DNA of 46,883 nt from Prevotella sp. (GTDB lineage: Bacteria > Bacteroidota > Bacteroidia > Bacteroidales > Bacteroidaceae), in assembly GCA_017445845.1 (NCBI GenBank), contig JAFSRY010000070.1, forward strand, positions 1 to 46,883, read 5' to 3'. Positions 1 through 8,860 of the stretch are shown piece by piece. A model generated the notes under the pieces. It was not told the origin of the DNA, searched no databases, and was given only the letters and a program-made list of their open reading frames with translations. Each line of letters opens with the position of its first letter. Position 1 is the first letter of the stretch. Both the position numbers and the translations under genes were made by a program.

Positions 1-83
1 CTCTTGCTCATGCCTGATGAATAATAGTCGCGGATTACCGACAACTTGAATTCCTCACTAATTTGTTTACGACTTCTACTCAT
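1..83 (-). CDS. Transposase N-terminus (partial, cut by window edge)
   Basis: An open frame starts at ATG 83-81 and runs off the left edge after 27 codons. The visible residues begin MSRSRKQISEEFKLSVIRDY and continue YSSGMSK. This pattern (basic start, EEFKLSVIRDYYSSGMSK) is the usual opening of the helix-turn-helix OrfA-type protein of IS3-family elements in Bacteroidetes, where it binds the element ends. The catalytic part would lie outside the window. I could not fix the end of the insertion sequence; it should lie between this start and the stop of the next gene (227). Other helix-turn-helix transposase families remain possible. Confidence 0.6.
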   Translation of the reverse strand, partial: MSRSRKQISEEFKLSVIRDYYSSGMSK

Positions 84-90
84 AAATATT

Positions 91-117
91 ACACATTTTA
101 ATTGTTACTAAATGTGT
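91..117. repeat. Inverted repeat upstream of the transposase start
   Basis: ACACATTT at 91-98 is repeated in inverse orientation as AAATGTGT at 110-117, with an 11-base loop. It sits just upstream of the transposase start and could be part of the element end or a regulatory hairpin in its leader. Confidence 0.4.
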
Positions 118-226
118 CTACCTATATCAGTATAAGTCAATTTTACTTTTCCGATACTTACAAATCGCAGGAAGAGAGCTTAGAATCGGTGCTTAGTCTC
201 GGTAGAAACGGTGGGAGCGGTTGACG

Positions 227-790
227 TCAGTTGTGCTTCGTCAGTGCCCCTTGTGAGATCATCTGTGTTGTTTTTCTGGCTTCGCGCCATCGGGGGAAAT
301 ATCGGTCCATGAGGGCATAGAAGGCAGGACTGTGGTTGGGCACGAGTAGATGGACGAGTTCGTGTACGACGACGTGTTCGATGCACCACTCTGGCAACAG
401 CAGGAGGTATAGGCTGAAGCAGAGCGTGGCGGTGCGGGTGTAGCAGCATCCCCAGCGCGAGATGGTGGGTTTGAAGGTGATGTGTTTGGGTTCAACGCCC
501 ATGAGCTGTGCATAGCGTTCTACTAACTGTTTGATGAGTGGTGTGAGCCGCTGTGTGGCCTGCACGCGCTGCAGGGTGGTCTCGAGGGGCAGCTGCGCAT
601 AGAAGTCACTGCGCTGCTGGAGGCTTTCCTTTCGTCGTTTCTGTGCCTTTGCTATCCATGCTTTGTTCTTTTCGATGAACTGCATGACTTCTGCCTTGCC
701 GACGCCATAGGGTACGGAGACATGCACATCGCCGTTTTGGGCGATGCGCATGGAGAGCCGGCTGGTGCGCCGAACGGTGATTTTTATCAT
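227..790 (-). CDS. YgjP-like (DUF45) zinc metallopeptidase-family protein
   Basis: 187 residues from ATG 790, which is preceded by AGGTG at a good distance; the frame stays open further upstream, but that part only translates repeat DNA. The C-terminal half has the family signature: SRWGCC at about 111-116 and the metal-binding HELVH at 143-147 followed by PNHSPAFY. These are the marks of the YgjP/WLM metal-dependent hydrolase family (DUF45), cytosolic proteins of poorly defined substrate. No signal peptide is seen. It stands alone on the minus strand, downstream of the SusE/F-like gene by about 220 bases, so it may be transcribed separately. The family call is strong; the physiological role is unknown. 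Confidence 0.85.
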   Translation of the reverse strand: MIKITVRRTSRLSMRIAQNGDVHVSVPYGVGKAEVMQFIEKNKAWIAKAQKRRKESLQQRSDFYAQLPLETTLQRVQATQRLTPLIKQLVERYAQLMGVEPKHITFKPTISRWGCCYTRTATLCFSLYLLLLPEWCIEHVVVHELVHLLVPNHSPAFYALMDRYFPRWREARKTTQMISQGALTKHN

Positions 791-810
791 TTTTTCACCT
801 TTTATTGAAG

Positions 811-985
811 TTAAGGTAGTTAAAGAAGTTAGCTCGCTTTGGGGAGTTAAAGGACAATAGCTTTGCTTTTCACTTTTCACTTCGTCGGCCGAAAGCAACA
901 ATTCATGGTCAATTCACGGTAATTCGCGTTTTAAAAAAAACGTTTAAGGTGTTTTTATTCGACATGAATTTTCCATGAATTATCA
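811..985. repeat. Repeat-rich intergenic segment (TTAAGTAG-like and AATTCATGG-like units)
   Basis: 811-845 holds short TTAA(g/a)GTAGTTAAAG-like units, of the same kind as those near 12.9-13.06 kb. 901-930 is three imperfect 10-base units (ATTCATGGTC, AATTCACGGT, AATTCGCGTT). At 964-985 CATGAATT occurs twice in the opposite sense. No gene is visible here. Confidence 0.5.
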
Positions 986-1012
986 TAGATTTAATCTCCT
1001 AAACGACCCATT

Positions 1013-1915
1013 TTACTTTTGAATGACTTTCTTCCCGTTCAGGATGTAGATGCCTTTTGGTTTAGAGCCTTTCCAAGCCTCACCCCCTACTCCTCTCCAA
1101 GGGGAGAGGGGAGTCATTACTCCTGAGTTTCTTCCGTCCTCCACTCTCTGGGGCTGCTGTATGGCTGTCTCGGTGTCGGCTGAAGTTCCCAAGAATTCGG
1201 CCCGAAGGGTTTCGCGGAACACGTCGACGGTGAGCCGGTAGTATCCGTCGGAGGGTATCTGCCACTTGTTGTCATCGCCGCCCGTACAGAGCTGTGTGGT
1301 CTGGAGTGGCGACTCATCCTGTGTGAAGGGATGGAGTTGCTTGGGGTCCCATGCGTTCTGTCCCATGATTTTGAAGCGTCTGGGCTCAACGTTTTCCGGG
1401 TGTTCACGCAGTTCTCCTGTCCACGTCCAGGTGCACAGCTGGTCTTTCTGGCGTTTGAAGGGCAGCATGACGTACGACTCCCATCCGCACTCTACGCAGC
1501 CTCCTACGATGAAGAGTTCGTCCCATGGCTGGAAGAGTTCGCCTTTGAGTTTTCGTGTGGAGGTGTCGACGGTGAAGCGATATCGGTTTTCTTCGAAGGT
1601 CACGATCCATCCTGGTTCGTCGGCATTGTCCGACAGCTTATAGGCGAGTCCGTTGTTGACGACATACGACTGGTAGTAGCGTGGCACGAGATACTGTGTC
1701 TGGCTGTCGTGTCCGGCGGTGGTCATGACTTTCACTTCGCCTGGCAGCAGTGTGCCGGCAAACTTAAACTGGTGGTTGGGAAAGCGTTCGAGCTGTTGTA
1801 TGCCGCCCGGTACGGCTGAGCCGGTAATCCACAGGTTATCAATATTCTGTGCCCACAGACCCGATGTGCAGAGCCATGCGAGCAGTACGATGAGCTGGTA
1901 TTTCATTTTTTCCAT
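1013..1915 (-). CDS. SusE/SusF-like secreted protein with C-terminal sorting motif
   Basis: 300 residues. The start may be ATG 1915 or ATG 1906; the latter overlaps the stop of the GH31 gene as ATGA, so the two are probably translationally coupled. The N-terminus is a type I signal peptide (MKYQLIVLLAWLCTSGLWAQ). The mature start NLWITGSAVPGGI is typical of the repeated starch-binding-like domains of SusE/SusF outer-membrane proteins (DUF5019/5116 type), and a second such unit seems to begin near ELFIVGGC. It ends KGIYILNGKKVIQK, the short terminal motif of many Prevotella secreted proteins. Just before that motif, about 25 residues (RNSGVMTPLSPWRGVGGEAW) are encoded by a GC-rich palindromic repeat. 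Glycan binding is inferred from the domain type and the GH31 neighbour. Confidence 0.7.
   Translation of the reverse strand: MEKMKYQLIVLLAWLCTSGLWAQNIDNLWITGSAVPGGIQQLERFPNHQFKFAGTLLPGEVKVMTTAGHDSQTQYLVPRYYQSYVVNNGLAYKLSDNADEPGWIVTFEENRYRFTVDTSTRKLKGELFQPWDELFIVGGCVECGWESYVMLPFKRQKDQLCTWTWTGELREHPENVEPRRFKIMGQNAWDPKQLHPFTQDESPLQTTQLCTGGDDNKWQIPSDGYYRLTVDVFRETLRAEFLGTSADTETAIQQPQRVEDGRNSGVMTPLSPWRGVGGEAWKGSKPKGIYILNGKKVIQK
1079..1130. repeat. GC-rich palindromic repeat, in frame inside the SusE/F-like gene
   Basis: The core is CTCCTCTCC AAGG GGAGAGG GGAG, with AGCCTCACCCCC at the left end. It is read in frame by the SusE/F-like gene just before its terminal sorting motif and belongs to the family also seen near 7.28, 11.42, 16.16, 24.95, 38.39, 42.14 and 45.42 kb. 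Confidence 0.75.
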
Positions 1916-4335
1916 ATTGTCTTCTTTCCGTTAATGATGTTCAGGGAGTTGGATGATGGCTGGCTGACCTGACGCCCCTGGAGGTCGTAGATGGGGCTGA
2001 GGTCTGAGGACTGCGGGTCGAGGGTTGAGATGGCGGGGTCGTGGATGCCTACGGTGGGTTCGCAGGTATACTCAACCATTGTCTGGACATCGCATGATGC
2101 TGCAGGAACGCTGACGGTCAGCAGTTCTTTGTCTGCATCGTATTCCCAATCGTCGGTGGCTGTTCCGTCTACCGTGACGGTGAGGGGCTGGCGGACCCCG
2201 TAGAACATCACCTGCCAGGAGCGCTGTGCGGGCATGTCGGGGAAGGTGCCCGTGCGGGGCTCGATGGTCAGTATCACACGGTCGGAGAGGCGTCTCTGCG
2301 AGAATGATGTCGTCGAGAATGCCCCGTGGAGATATGCCTGGCTGTCGCCGTCGTCTTCGTAGAGTGTGCCTGTCCCGTCGGCTCCCGGGTAGACTTTCAG
2401 CAGGAGTCCTTCCGTCGGGGTCTTCAGGTTGCTCACGGCAGGACTGCAAGGCACGATGCTTCCAGCCCGCACGAAATAAGGTATCTCGTCCTGTGCGTAG
2501 CGGTCGGTGAACTCCATGTCGCCCTGTAGCAGTCGGCTTCGGCACACGTCATACCATGTGCCCTCGGGCAGCCAGACGTCGCGCGATGCCCGCTCGCCAT
2601 CCTCGGCTGCCGTGCACACTGGTGCCACGAGCATGTCGGGACCGAAGAAGTATTCGCTTTCGTTGGAATAGGAACGGTTGTCCTCGGGATATTCATAGTA
2701 GAGGGGCCGGCAGATGCTCACCCCGGTCTCGAAGGCCTCGTGCGCGCATGTATATATATAAGGTGTCAGTTCGTAGCGCAGGTTGACGGCATCGAGGAGC
2801 AACGGGAAGTTGGGGTATTTCCAGATGCGCCGCTCGTTGTTGGCCTGGCTGGCACCGTGGGTGCGGAAGATGGGTGAGAAGACTCCGTACTGTAGCCATC
2901 GCAGGTAGAGCTCTGGGTCGGGGTCGGCAACCTGCAGGTGGGCTCCGAGGTCATGCCCCCAATAGCCGAAACAGACGTTGGAGGCCGTCGACGTGAAGTA
3001 GGGTTCGAAGGCCAGCGTGCCAAAGGTGGCAAAGGTGTCGCCCGAGAAGCCGATGGGATAGCGATGGGAGCCCAGTCCGCCCCATCGGTGGAAGATGACG
3101 GGCCGACGGTCTTGCCTGTTCTGTGCCATGTCGTTGTAGAAGACGTGGTTTAGCCAGAAGGTCTGGCTCAGTCCGCTGACGGTGGGATTGAGGAGGTCTT
3201 GCTGCCAGTCAATCCACCAGAAGTCGACTCCTTCCTTTTCGCGTTCGCGGATGATATGGCTGAAGAACGACTGATAGAAGACGGGGTTCTCCAGTTGCCA
3301 GGGCACCCGTGTCTCGGTGGCGGGCAGTCCGAGGTCGTTTCGTATTTCGCTGAAGTGGTCTTCATGATTGCCCACGCCGTCGGCAGGATGTAGGTTGAGG
3401 CTTACTTTCAATCCCTGCCGGTGCATCCAGGTGATGAGTCCCACGGGGTTGGGGATGAGCTGCTTGTTCCAGGTCCAGCCTGTCCAGCCGTCGAGGTGCC
3501 AGTCCATATCCATAATCATCACGTCGATGGGTATCTCGTTCTGTTTCATCTCGTTGACGAGGTTGATGAAGTCCTGCTGCGAGTAGCGTTGATACTTGCT
3601 GTACCAGTAGCCCAGCATGTAGAGGGGCGGCAGGGGCTGTCGTCCGGCCACCTTCACATAGTCTTGCAAGGCTCCTTTGTAGTCGTGTCCGTAGCCCATG
3701 AAGTACCAGTCGGTGGCTGTCTTGTCGATGGGCTCTGCCACCCAGGGGATGCCGTCCACACTGTCGTCGAAGGCAAACGTTGTCGAGCCGTCGCCGCGTT
3801 TCGTGCGCGGAGACTCATCGATGATGGCCCATCCGTCGCGCGAGAGCAATCCTTTTTCTAAGTCAACGCGCCGCGTGTCGCCGATGTCGGCATCGAGGGT
3901 TCGCGTCGTTCCCATCAGGTTGAAGGCATCGTCGCGGCCGGGATACCATGTGACGGTGCGCCCGTTCAGGTCGAAGTCGATGCGCAGGTTTTCGTGTGCT
4001 GTCGTCGTTGCCGACAGGTTACTGCCGATGCGATAGCGCAGCCGCAGGGCTTCGGTGGTGATGTAGAGGTAGCCGTCGCGCTCCTCCTTGGCGAACGAGG
4101 GCACCGGCAGCCGGCGGTTGATGACGGCAAAGGTGGCGCGGTCTTCAAAGAGGTCGCGCGAAGAATACTGGATGCGAATCATCCGTGGGGTCAGCACGGT
4201 GAAGCGCACATGGCTGGACTGCACGACGGCAGCCTCGTCGGCCACAGGGTCGGCGGTGCCGTTGTAGGCTTCCTGCCCCCATGCTGAGACTGCCATAAGC
4301 ATGGCCAAGAGTGTAGGTAATAATTTTCTTTTCAT
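1903..4335 (-). CDS. GH31 family glycosidase (alpha-glucosidase/alpha-xylosidase type), secreted
   Basis: 810 residues from ATG 4335; the frame is open ten codons further up, but this start opens a clear signal peptide (MKRKLLPTLLAMLMAVSAWG). An N-terminal beta domain is followed by a GH31 TIM barrel with DVMIMDMDWH near 271-280. The nucleophile Asp lies in FWWIDWQQD (D376) and the acid/base Asp in FSGDTFATF (D433), then a beta domain with ALVAP-like LVAPV. The C-terminus (PIYDLQGRQVSQP..NIINGKKTIWKK) is the Prevotella-type sorting tail. It cleaves terminal alpha-linked glucose or xylose from oligosaccharides at the cell surface or periplasm; the exact linkage cannot be read from sequence. 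The start lies 11 bases after the nuclease-helicase stop and the stop overlaps the SusE/F-like start. Confidence 0.92.
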   Translation of the reverse strand: MKRKLLPTLLAMLMAVSAWGQEAYNGTADPVADEAAVVQSSHVRFTVLTPRMIRIQYSSRDLFEDRATFAVINRRLPVPSFAKEERDGYLYITTEALRLRYRIGSNLSATTTAHENLRIDFDLNGRTVTWYPGRDDAFNLMGTTRTLDADIGDTRRVDLEKGLLSRDGWAIIDESPRTKRGDGSTTFAFDDSVDGIPWVAEPIDKTATDWYFMGYGHDYKGALQDYVKVAGRQPLPPLYMLGYWYSKYQRYSQQDFINLVNEMKQNEIPIDVMIMDMDWHLDGWTGWTWNKQLIPNPVGLITWMHRQGLKVSLNLHPADGVGNHEDHFSEIRNDLGLPATETRVPWQLENPVFYQSFFSHIIREREKEGVDFWWIDWQQDLLNPTVSGLSQTFWLNHVFYNDMAQNRQDRRPVIFHRWGGLGSHRYPIGFSGDTFATFGTLAFEPYFTSTASNVCFGYWGHDLGAHLQVADPDPELYLRWLQYGVFSPIFRTHGASQANNERRIWKYPNFPLLLDAVNLRYELTPYIYTCAHEAFETGVSICRPLYYEYPEDNRSYSNESEYFFGPDMLVAPVCTAAEDGERASRDVWLPEGTWYDVCRSRLLQGDMEFTDRYAQDEIPYFVRAGSIVPCSPAVSNLKTPTEGLLLKVYPGADGTGTLYEDDGDSQAYLHGAFSTTSFSQRRLSDRVILTIEPRTGTFPDMPAQRSWQVMFYGVRQPLTVTVDGTATDDWEYDADKELLTVSVPAASCDVQTMVEYTCEPTVGIHDPAISTLDPQSSDLSPIYDLQGRQVSQPSSNSLNIINGKKTIWKK

Positions 4336-4346
4336 ATATGTTCTTT

Positions 4347-7300
4347 TTAGTCGTTTGGAGAGCACTTACTAATATAGTCTATAAGGTTTGCGAAGAGTGC
4401 GTTTTGGCGGAGCGTAGGCTCATGGCCGATGAGGATCAGCTCGCGTCGGGCACGTGTCAGTGCCACGTTCAGCTTGCGGTCGATGGGGTGGCCGTCTTCA
4501 TAGAAGGTGTTGGCCGTCAGGAAGTCGAGCTGATAGCGATGGGTGACGGCAAAGGAATAGATGATGACATCGCGCTGCGAACCCTGATAGCGTTCCACGG
4601 TGTCGATGCTGACGTCGAGGAGTTCCGACCGCCCGAGCCGACTGATTTCCTGGCGTATCAAGGCTATCTGGCTGCGATAAGGTACGATGACGCCGACGGT
4701 CTTCTGCACGGAGAACTGCTGCCGGTAGCGCTCATAGACTTCCGTCAGGAGCTGTGCTGTCAGCCGGGCTTCGGCCAGCAACGGGTCGGTGCCGTCCCTT
4801 GCGGAAGTGTCGACAAAGCGAAGGCGTGGTGTCTCGCTTTCTTCCTGCTGATGGGGCAGCGGCACGGGCTGCAACTGCTCGCGGGCATAGAACATGTGCG
4901 AGGGCCAGGCTGCAATGGCCGGATGCATCCGGCCATGACGGTTGAGGACTCCTACGAACTCGGTGCGTCCTGACTCTCGTTCCAGCCGGAGTAGACGTTC
5001 GAAGAGCGACTGCCGGCAGTTGTCGAGGCCGATGGCCCGCAACTGTGGGTCGTCGACGGACGACTCTTCCTCGCTTTGCCTGACGACTGCCGGCAGCTGC
5101 TTGTGGTCGCCGATGAGGATGAACTTCATGCCGGGTCGGCAGAGCAGGCCGATGATGTCGGGTTCAAGTATCTGGCTGGCCTCATCGACAATGAGGGTCG
5201 AGAACGTTTTCAGGCTGAAGAGGTAGGAACGGGATGACAAGGTGGCTGTTGTGGCACAGACAATCGGTACCTGCAGTATGCGCTGGCGCAAGGTGGCGAG
5301 GTGCGGTTCACGGGCAGCCACCTCGCTGACGAGATGGTCACGATAGAGCGGATCGCAACTGTAGGGACTGCCCAGCCGCAGATAATCGAGGCCGTGTTCG
5401 GTGAGCATGGCACAAATCTCGTCGACGGCGCGGTTGGTGTAGGCGGTGAGGAGGAGTGAGGTTTGTGACTCCAGCAGTTCCTTGACCAGGAACTGCAGGG
5501 CCATGGAAGTCTTGCCTGTCCCTGGCGGACCTATCAAGAGAAAGTAGTCGTCGGCCTGCTTGGCCCGCAGGACGATATCATCGTAGGATGGATGATAGGA
5601 ACGAGTCAACGTGCGGGACGCATCGCGGCGCGGCGGCCGTTGGCCTAACAGCAAGTCGCGCTCTGACTGCGGTGCCGAGACAAAGGCATGAAGATGGCCG
5701 ACGGCAGCGGTCGACATGCTGTCGCTATGGGCATGTTCGATGGCATAGCAGCGGTCGTCGGAGGGATTGAAGAGGGTTGGATTCTGCTGTGCGTCGTTCA
5801 ATTGGACGATGACTTCATCGGGCTTTATGTCGGCCAATGCTCCCTTAAAAAGGATATGATGACGGGCATCGGGGTCGTTGCCCGGGTCGTAGGCATAGAT
5901 GTAGACGAGGTCGCCCCGCCGGAAGTTGGGAGCCGACTGGAGCACTGCCCCTGCAGCCCTCTGCAGGGTGATGAGGTCGAAGGGGGCTCCGGGCAGGCTG
6001 CTCTCCTTCTTGACGACCGTGAGGTTGACAAGGATATTTCCCGACTGCAGCTTCTCGGTGAGCGGCATGTTCCAAAGGTCGGCGGCACTGTTGCCTTGTC
6101 CTCCTGCCACCCCTACTTTGGCCAACAGCTGCTCGCGCGCCACAAAGGTCATCATGCGTGAGAAGTAGCTGCGTTCCAAAGGGCTGAGCTGGTGGAGCGG
6201 TGAAAGGATCTGCACAAGCGGCGGCAACAGATAATCCCTATAGAAGGAACCGTCGAGGCCTTCGGTATTGAGCACTTCCGGTTGCAACTGGTCGAGGTAC
6301 GGGTCGAAACCACCCAAGGCGATGTCGAACTCCTGGGCAACAATGAGGTTGCGCAGGCGGATGGCTTCGCGGAAGAGTTTCTGCAGGTTCTCCACACCAA
6401 TCATCCCGTCGGGCAACGGATAGCGTGAGTAGAGCAGGCGAATGTCGGTCTGACGGCGCGGCTTCTGGAAGTTATATTCCATCACGGCATAATAGAGCAG
6501 AGCCTGCACATAGTGTTTCTCCACTTGGACACTGCCGTATCGGCTTCGCGTGTGGCGCTCGATGAAGATGTTGCGGCCTGCCTTTTGCTCCACCAGCAAC
6601 CGCATGTCCTGCGTCATCAGGTCGACGCGACCTTGAAGTCCCAGACATTCGCTGACGAACGACGGTTCCAGCAAGGCTTCCTCGCGGCGGTATTCCTTAG
6701 AGAATATATCGTCTACAGCCTGCCGGATGTTTTTAACCTGCCGGACAGCATCCTCCTTAAAAGCCTGTGGATTGAAGTCGGGACAGGTGACGAATTCAAG
6801 TGCCTTCTCTTGGAAGTTACGCCGCATCGTTGCCTTGAGCCGGTCGGCCGTCGAGGGTTGGTTGATGATGTCGTCGAGGGCATCGCCGGCAAAGTTTCCC
6901 AACAGGGTGTGGCGCGTGTTGGGACGTGGCTTCATCCGGCTGACCACATATTGCAGGGGGTGGTGGCCATAGTCCTCAAAACAACCTGCCAGCACACTGA
7001 TGTCAATCAGAAAGTCAGGTTCGACGACAATGAGCTGCGGCACAAGGCATTCATCGGCAAGGGTGCTGTCGAGGAGGTTGAGTTGCATTCCCTCACGCAG
7101 GACGGACCGCAGGTAGGTGAAGTCAATATATTCGGGGGTGTGTACATAGTCGACGGTGAACCACCGTGTAGTTTCATCCTGATGGGTTGCCACACGAATG
7201 GTTTCGTCGTCCCAACTTTCAACGGTGCAACGGAGGTACTTGAGGGTTGACCCGCCAGTCTCTTCAGTCCTCATCCCGAGAACTCCCCTCGGGAGGGGCT

Positions 7301-7679
7301 GTTGAGGAATTCGAACGGCCACTGATGATGGCACAGCTACCCCGAACACTGCGGAGATGAACAGGCTGAGGGCCCTGCAGTCGTAGAGAAGGTCGGTCGT
7401 GGTGAGTGGTTGCGACACGTTGCTATGGTGCCGCATCTGCTGAATGTCAATGCGGTCTTTCGCCTTGATATGATGCCGCTTGCAAAGGGCATCGACTTCC
7501 GACGACAGATTGCCAAACCGGAAGTTTGTTCCGCGCAGCCCTTCGGCACATGTCATCACCAATACTTCGTGCAATATGCGGTTGAGCTCGGCAGTAGGCA
7601 ACGGGGCAGCGAGAGCCACCTCTTCTACTCTTCCGAACAACTCATCGGCGGTGATGTAGTGCACAGGGACTGACATCAA
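4347..7679 (-). CDS. Dna2-like fused PD-(D/E)XK nuclease and SF1 helicase
   Basis: 1110 residues. A Cas4/Dna2-type nuclease core is visible at GRVD (350-353), EQK (364-366) and the QxxxY motif QALLY (392-396). The helicase core has Walker A GPPGTGKT (717-724), DEAS (832-835), GDHKQLP (857-863), NRHGRMHP (913-920, a variant of the Upf1-type QYRMHP), YQGSQRD (1031-1037) and ALTRAR (1073-1078). This is the Upf1/Dna2 class of superfamily 1, expected to unwind and cut DNA or process RNA-DNA ends in the cytosol. Residues about 125-147 are encoded by a palindromic repeat and look like an insertion. The start follows the adaptor gene stop by two bases, so it sits inside an efflux operon, an unexpected place for a DNA enzyme. 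Confidence 0.88.
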   Translation of the reverse strand: MMSVPVHYITADELFGRVEEVALAAPLPTAELNRILHEVLVMTCAEGLRGTNFRFGNLSSEVDALCKRHHIKAKDRIDIQQMRHHSNVSQPLTTTDLLYDCRALSLFISAVFGVAVPSSVAVRIPQQPLPRGVLGMRTEETGGSTLKYLRCTVESWDDETIRVATHQDETTRWFTVDYVHTPEYIDFTYLRSVLREGMQLNLLDSTLADECLVPQLIVVEPDFLIDISVLAGCFEDYGHHPLQYVVSRMKPRPNTRHTLLGNFAGDALDDIINQPSTADRLKATMRRNFQEKALEFVTCPDFNPQAFKEDAVRQVKNIRQAVDDIFSKEYRREEALLEPSFVSECLGLQGRVDLMTQDMRLLVEQKAGRNIFIERHTRSRYGSVQVEKHYVQALLYYAVMEYNFQKPRRQTDIRLLYSRYPLPDGMIGVENLQKLFREAIRLRNLIVAQEFDIALGGFDPYLDQLQPEVLNTEGLDGSFYRDYLLPPLVQILSPLHQLSPLERSYFSRMMTFVAREQLLAKVGVAGGQGNSAADLWNMPLTEKLQSGNILVNLTVVKKESSLPGAPFDLITLQRAAGAVLQSAPNFRRGDLVYIYAYDPGNDPDARHHILFKGALADIKPDEVIVQLNDAQQNPTLFNPSDDRCYAIEHAHSDSMSTAAVGHLHAFVSAPQSERDLLLGQRPPRRDASRTLTRSYHPSYDDIVLRAKQADDYFLLIGPPGTGKTSMALQFLVKELLESQTSLLLTAYTNRAVDEICAMLTEHGLDYLRLGSPYSCDPLYRDHLVSEVAAREPHLATLRQRILQVPIVCATTATLSSRSYLFSLKTFSTLIVDEASQILEPDIIGLLCRPGMKFILIGDHKQLPAVVRQSEEESSVDDPQLRAIGLDNCRQSLFERLLRLERESGRTEFVGVLNRHGRMHPAIAAWPSHMFYAREQLQPVPLPHQQEESETPRLRFVDTSARDGTDPLLAEARLTAQLLTEVYERYRQQFSVQKTVGVIVPYRSQIALIRQEISRLGRSELLDVSIDTVERYQGSQRDVIIYSFAVTHRYQLDFLTANTFYEDGHPIDRKLNVALTRARRELILIGHEPTLRQNALFANLIDYISKCSPND
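7251..7312. repeat. GC-rich palindromic repeat inside the nuclease-helicase gene
   Basis: The core CTCCCCTCGGGAGGGG (7283-7298) is a near-perfect palindrome. It lies in frame and encodes the stretch PQQPLPRGVLGMRTEETGG. Confidence 0.7.
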
Positions 7680-7681
7680 TC

Positions 7682-8779
7682 TTACTCTTCGGTTATCTTA
7701 ATAGGTCCGCGCACGACGACATCGGGCTTCAGTCCTGAACGTACTTCGATATGAATGCCGTCGGAAAGGCCTGTCGTCACTGCTTGACGGTCGTAGCCGT
7801 CGCCGTTCTTGACATAGACAAAGGTGGAGTCGCCACTGAACTCAATGGCACTCTCGGGAACCGCCAACACCTGAAGGGCCTCAGCCAATACGATTTCGGC
7901 ATTGGCAGAATAGCCGGCACGCAGGTTTTGTGAGTTGGCACCAAGGTTCATGGCAGCCTTGATCTCAAACTGGTTGGCACCGTTGCTCTCTGTGGCCTTC
8001 GGCGAGATATACTCCAGTTGCGCCGTCAGTGAGTCCGTCTGCTGTAGGGCCCCGATGGTGATGCGCATGTTTTGTCCGGGTGTGAGCTGTCCAACCTCGG
8101 TCTCGTCGATGTTGCCCCGGAAGATGAGGTCCGACATGTTGGCAACAGTGGCAATGGTCGTACCGTCGTTGAAGGTGTTGCTGTTGATGACCGAATTTCC
8201 GACCTTGACGGGGATATTGAGGATGAGCCCTGTGATGGTGGATCGGATGAGCGTCGACGATGCGGAGGCGTTGCTCTGCGAGACCCCGTCGCGCACGACA
8301 CCGAGGTTGTCGCGGGCTGCCATCACCTCTTCGCGCGACTGGTCGTAGGCCTGCTTCACCTTTTCGTATTCGTCGGCGGAGACAAGCCCTTTGTCGTAAA
8401 GCACCTGCTCGCGGTCGAGGTTGACCTTCGCCTGCGCGACATTAATCTCAGAGAGCCGGACACGGGCTTCGGCATTACTCAGCTGGGCCATATCGGGCAC
8501 GACCTTCACCTTCGCAATGATTTCCCCTTCACTGACCATCTGTCCGGCTTCTTTGAGAATTTCGGTGATGATGCCGGAGATTTGCGGTTTCACGTTGACT
8601 TCGTTGCGCGGCTCTATCTTTCCGGTGACAACGGTGGTGCGCCGAAGGTCCATCACGGCTGGTGTGAACTCTTCATAGACCACGGGCTTCGGCCGTGAAT
8701 TCTGCCAAAGGAACACAAACATGCCGATGAACAGCAAGAGGACAAGGGCGATGACAAAAAATCTCAAGTACTTCTTCAT
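7682..8779 (-). CDS. HlyD/MacA-type periplasmic adaptor of an ABC efflux system
   Basis: 365 residues. One N-terminal membrane segment (about 8-27, FVIALVLLLFIGMFVFLW) is followed by the adaptor layout. A first lipoyl half reads NVKPQISGIITEILKEAGQMVSEGEIIAKV, a coiled-coil hairpin runs over about 100-160 (LSNAEARVRLSEINVAQAKV and following), then the second lipoyl half (LIRSTITGLILNIPVKVGNSV) and a beta-barrel plus membrane-proximal domain. It should bridge the inner-membrane permeases encoded just upstream to an outer-membrane channel; no TolC-like gene is present here. It starts 81 bases after the second permease and ends two bases before the helicase start. Substrate is unknown; MacA of macrolide or lipid-type exporters is the nearest described model. 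Confidence 0.9.
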   Translation of the reverse strand: MKKYLRFFVIALVLLLFIGMFVFLWQNSRPKPVVYEEFTPAVMDLRRTTVVTGKIEPRNEVNVKPQISGIITEILKEAGQMVSEGEIIAKVKVVPDMAQLSNAEARVRLSEINVAQAKVNLDREQVLYDKGLVSADEYEKVKQAYDQSREEVMAARDNLGVVRDGVSQSNASASSTLIRSTITGLILNIPVKVGNSVINSNTFNDGTTIATVANMSDLIFRGNIDETEVGQLTPGQNMRITIGALQQTDSLTAQLEYISPKATESNGANQFEIKAAMNLGANSQNLRAGYSANAEIVLAEALQVLAVPESAIEFSGDSTFVYVKNGDGYDRQAVTTGLSDGIHIEVRSGLKPDVVVRGPIKITEE

Positions 8780-8808
8780 TGTATATTCAATTATAATTTA
8801 TATCTTTG
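8778..8808 (+). promoter_or_regulatory. Possible antisense promoter in the adaptor-permease gap
   Basis: ATTG at 8778-8781, 19 bases, then TATCTTTG at 8801-8808 on the plus strand matches the Bacteroidetes promoter pattern. No plus-strand gene follows, so it would transcribe antisense to the permease at 8861-10105. It may be a chance match in AT-rich DNA. Confidence 0.3.
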
Positions 8809-8860
8809 CATTCGTATTTTTTTCTTTTTGATTTCGTTTTTTTCTTTGGAGTTCCTATGA

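Noticed and set aside
938-945. AAACGTTT as a second LacI-type operator upstream of the YgjP-like gene
   Set aside because: Only eight bases, in an A/T-run context, without the flanking TGC/GCA.
4347-7679. Nuclease-helicase as part of a phage-defence island
   Set aside because: No partner defence genes nearby; neighbours are transport and glycan genes, so Dna2-like housekeeping or an unknown role is the safer reading.
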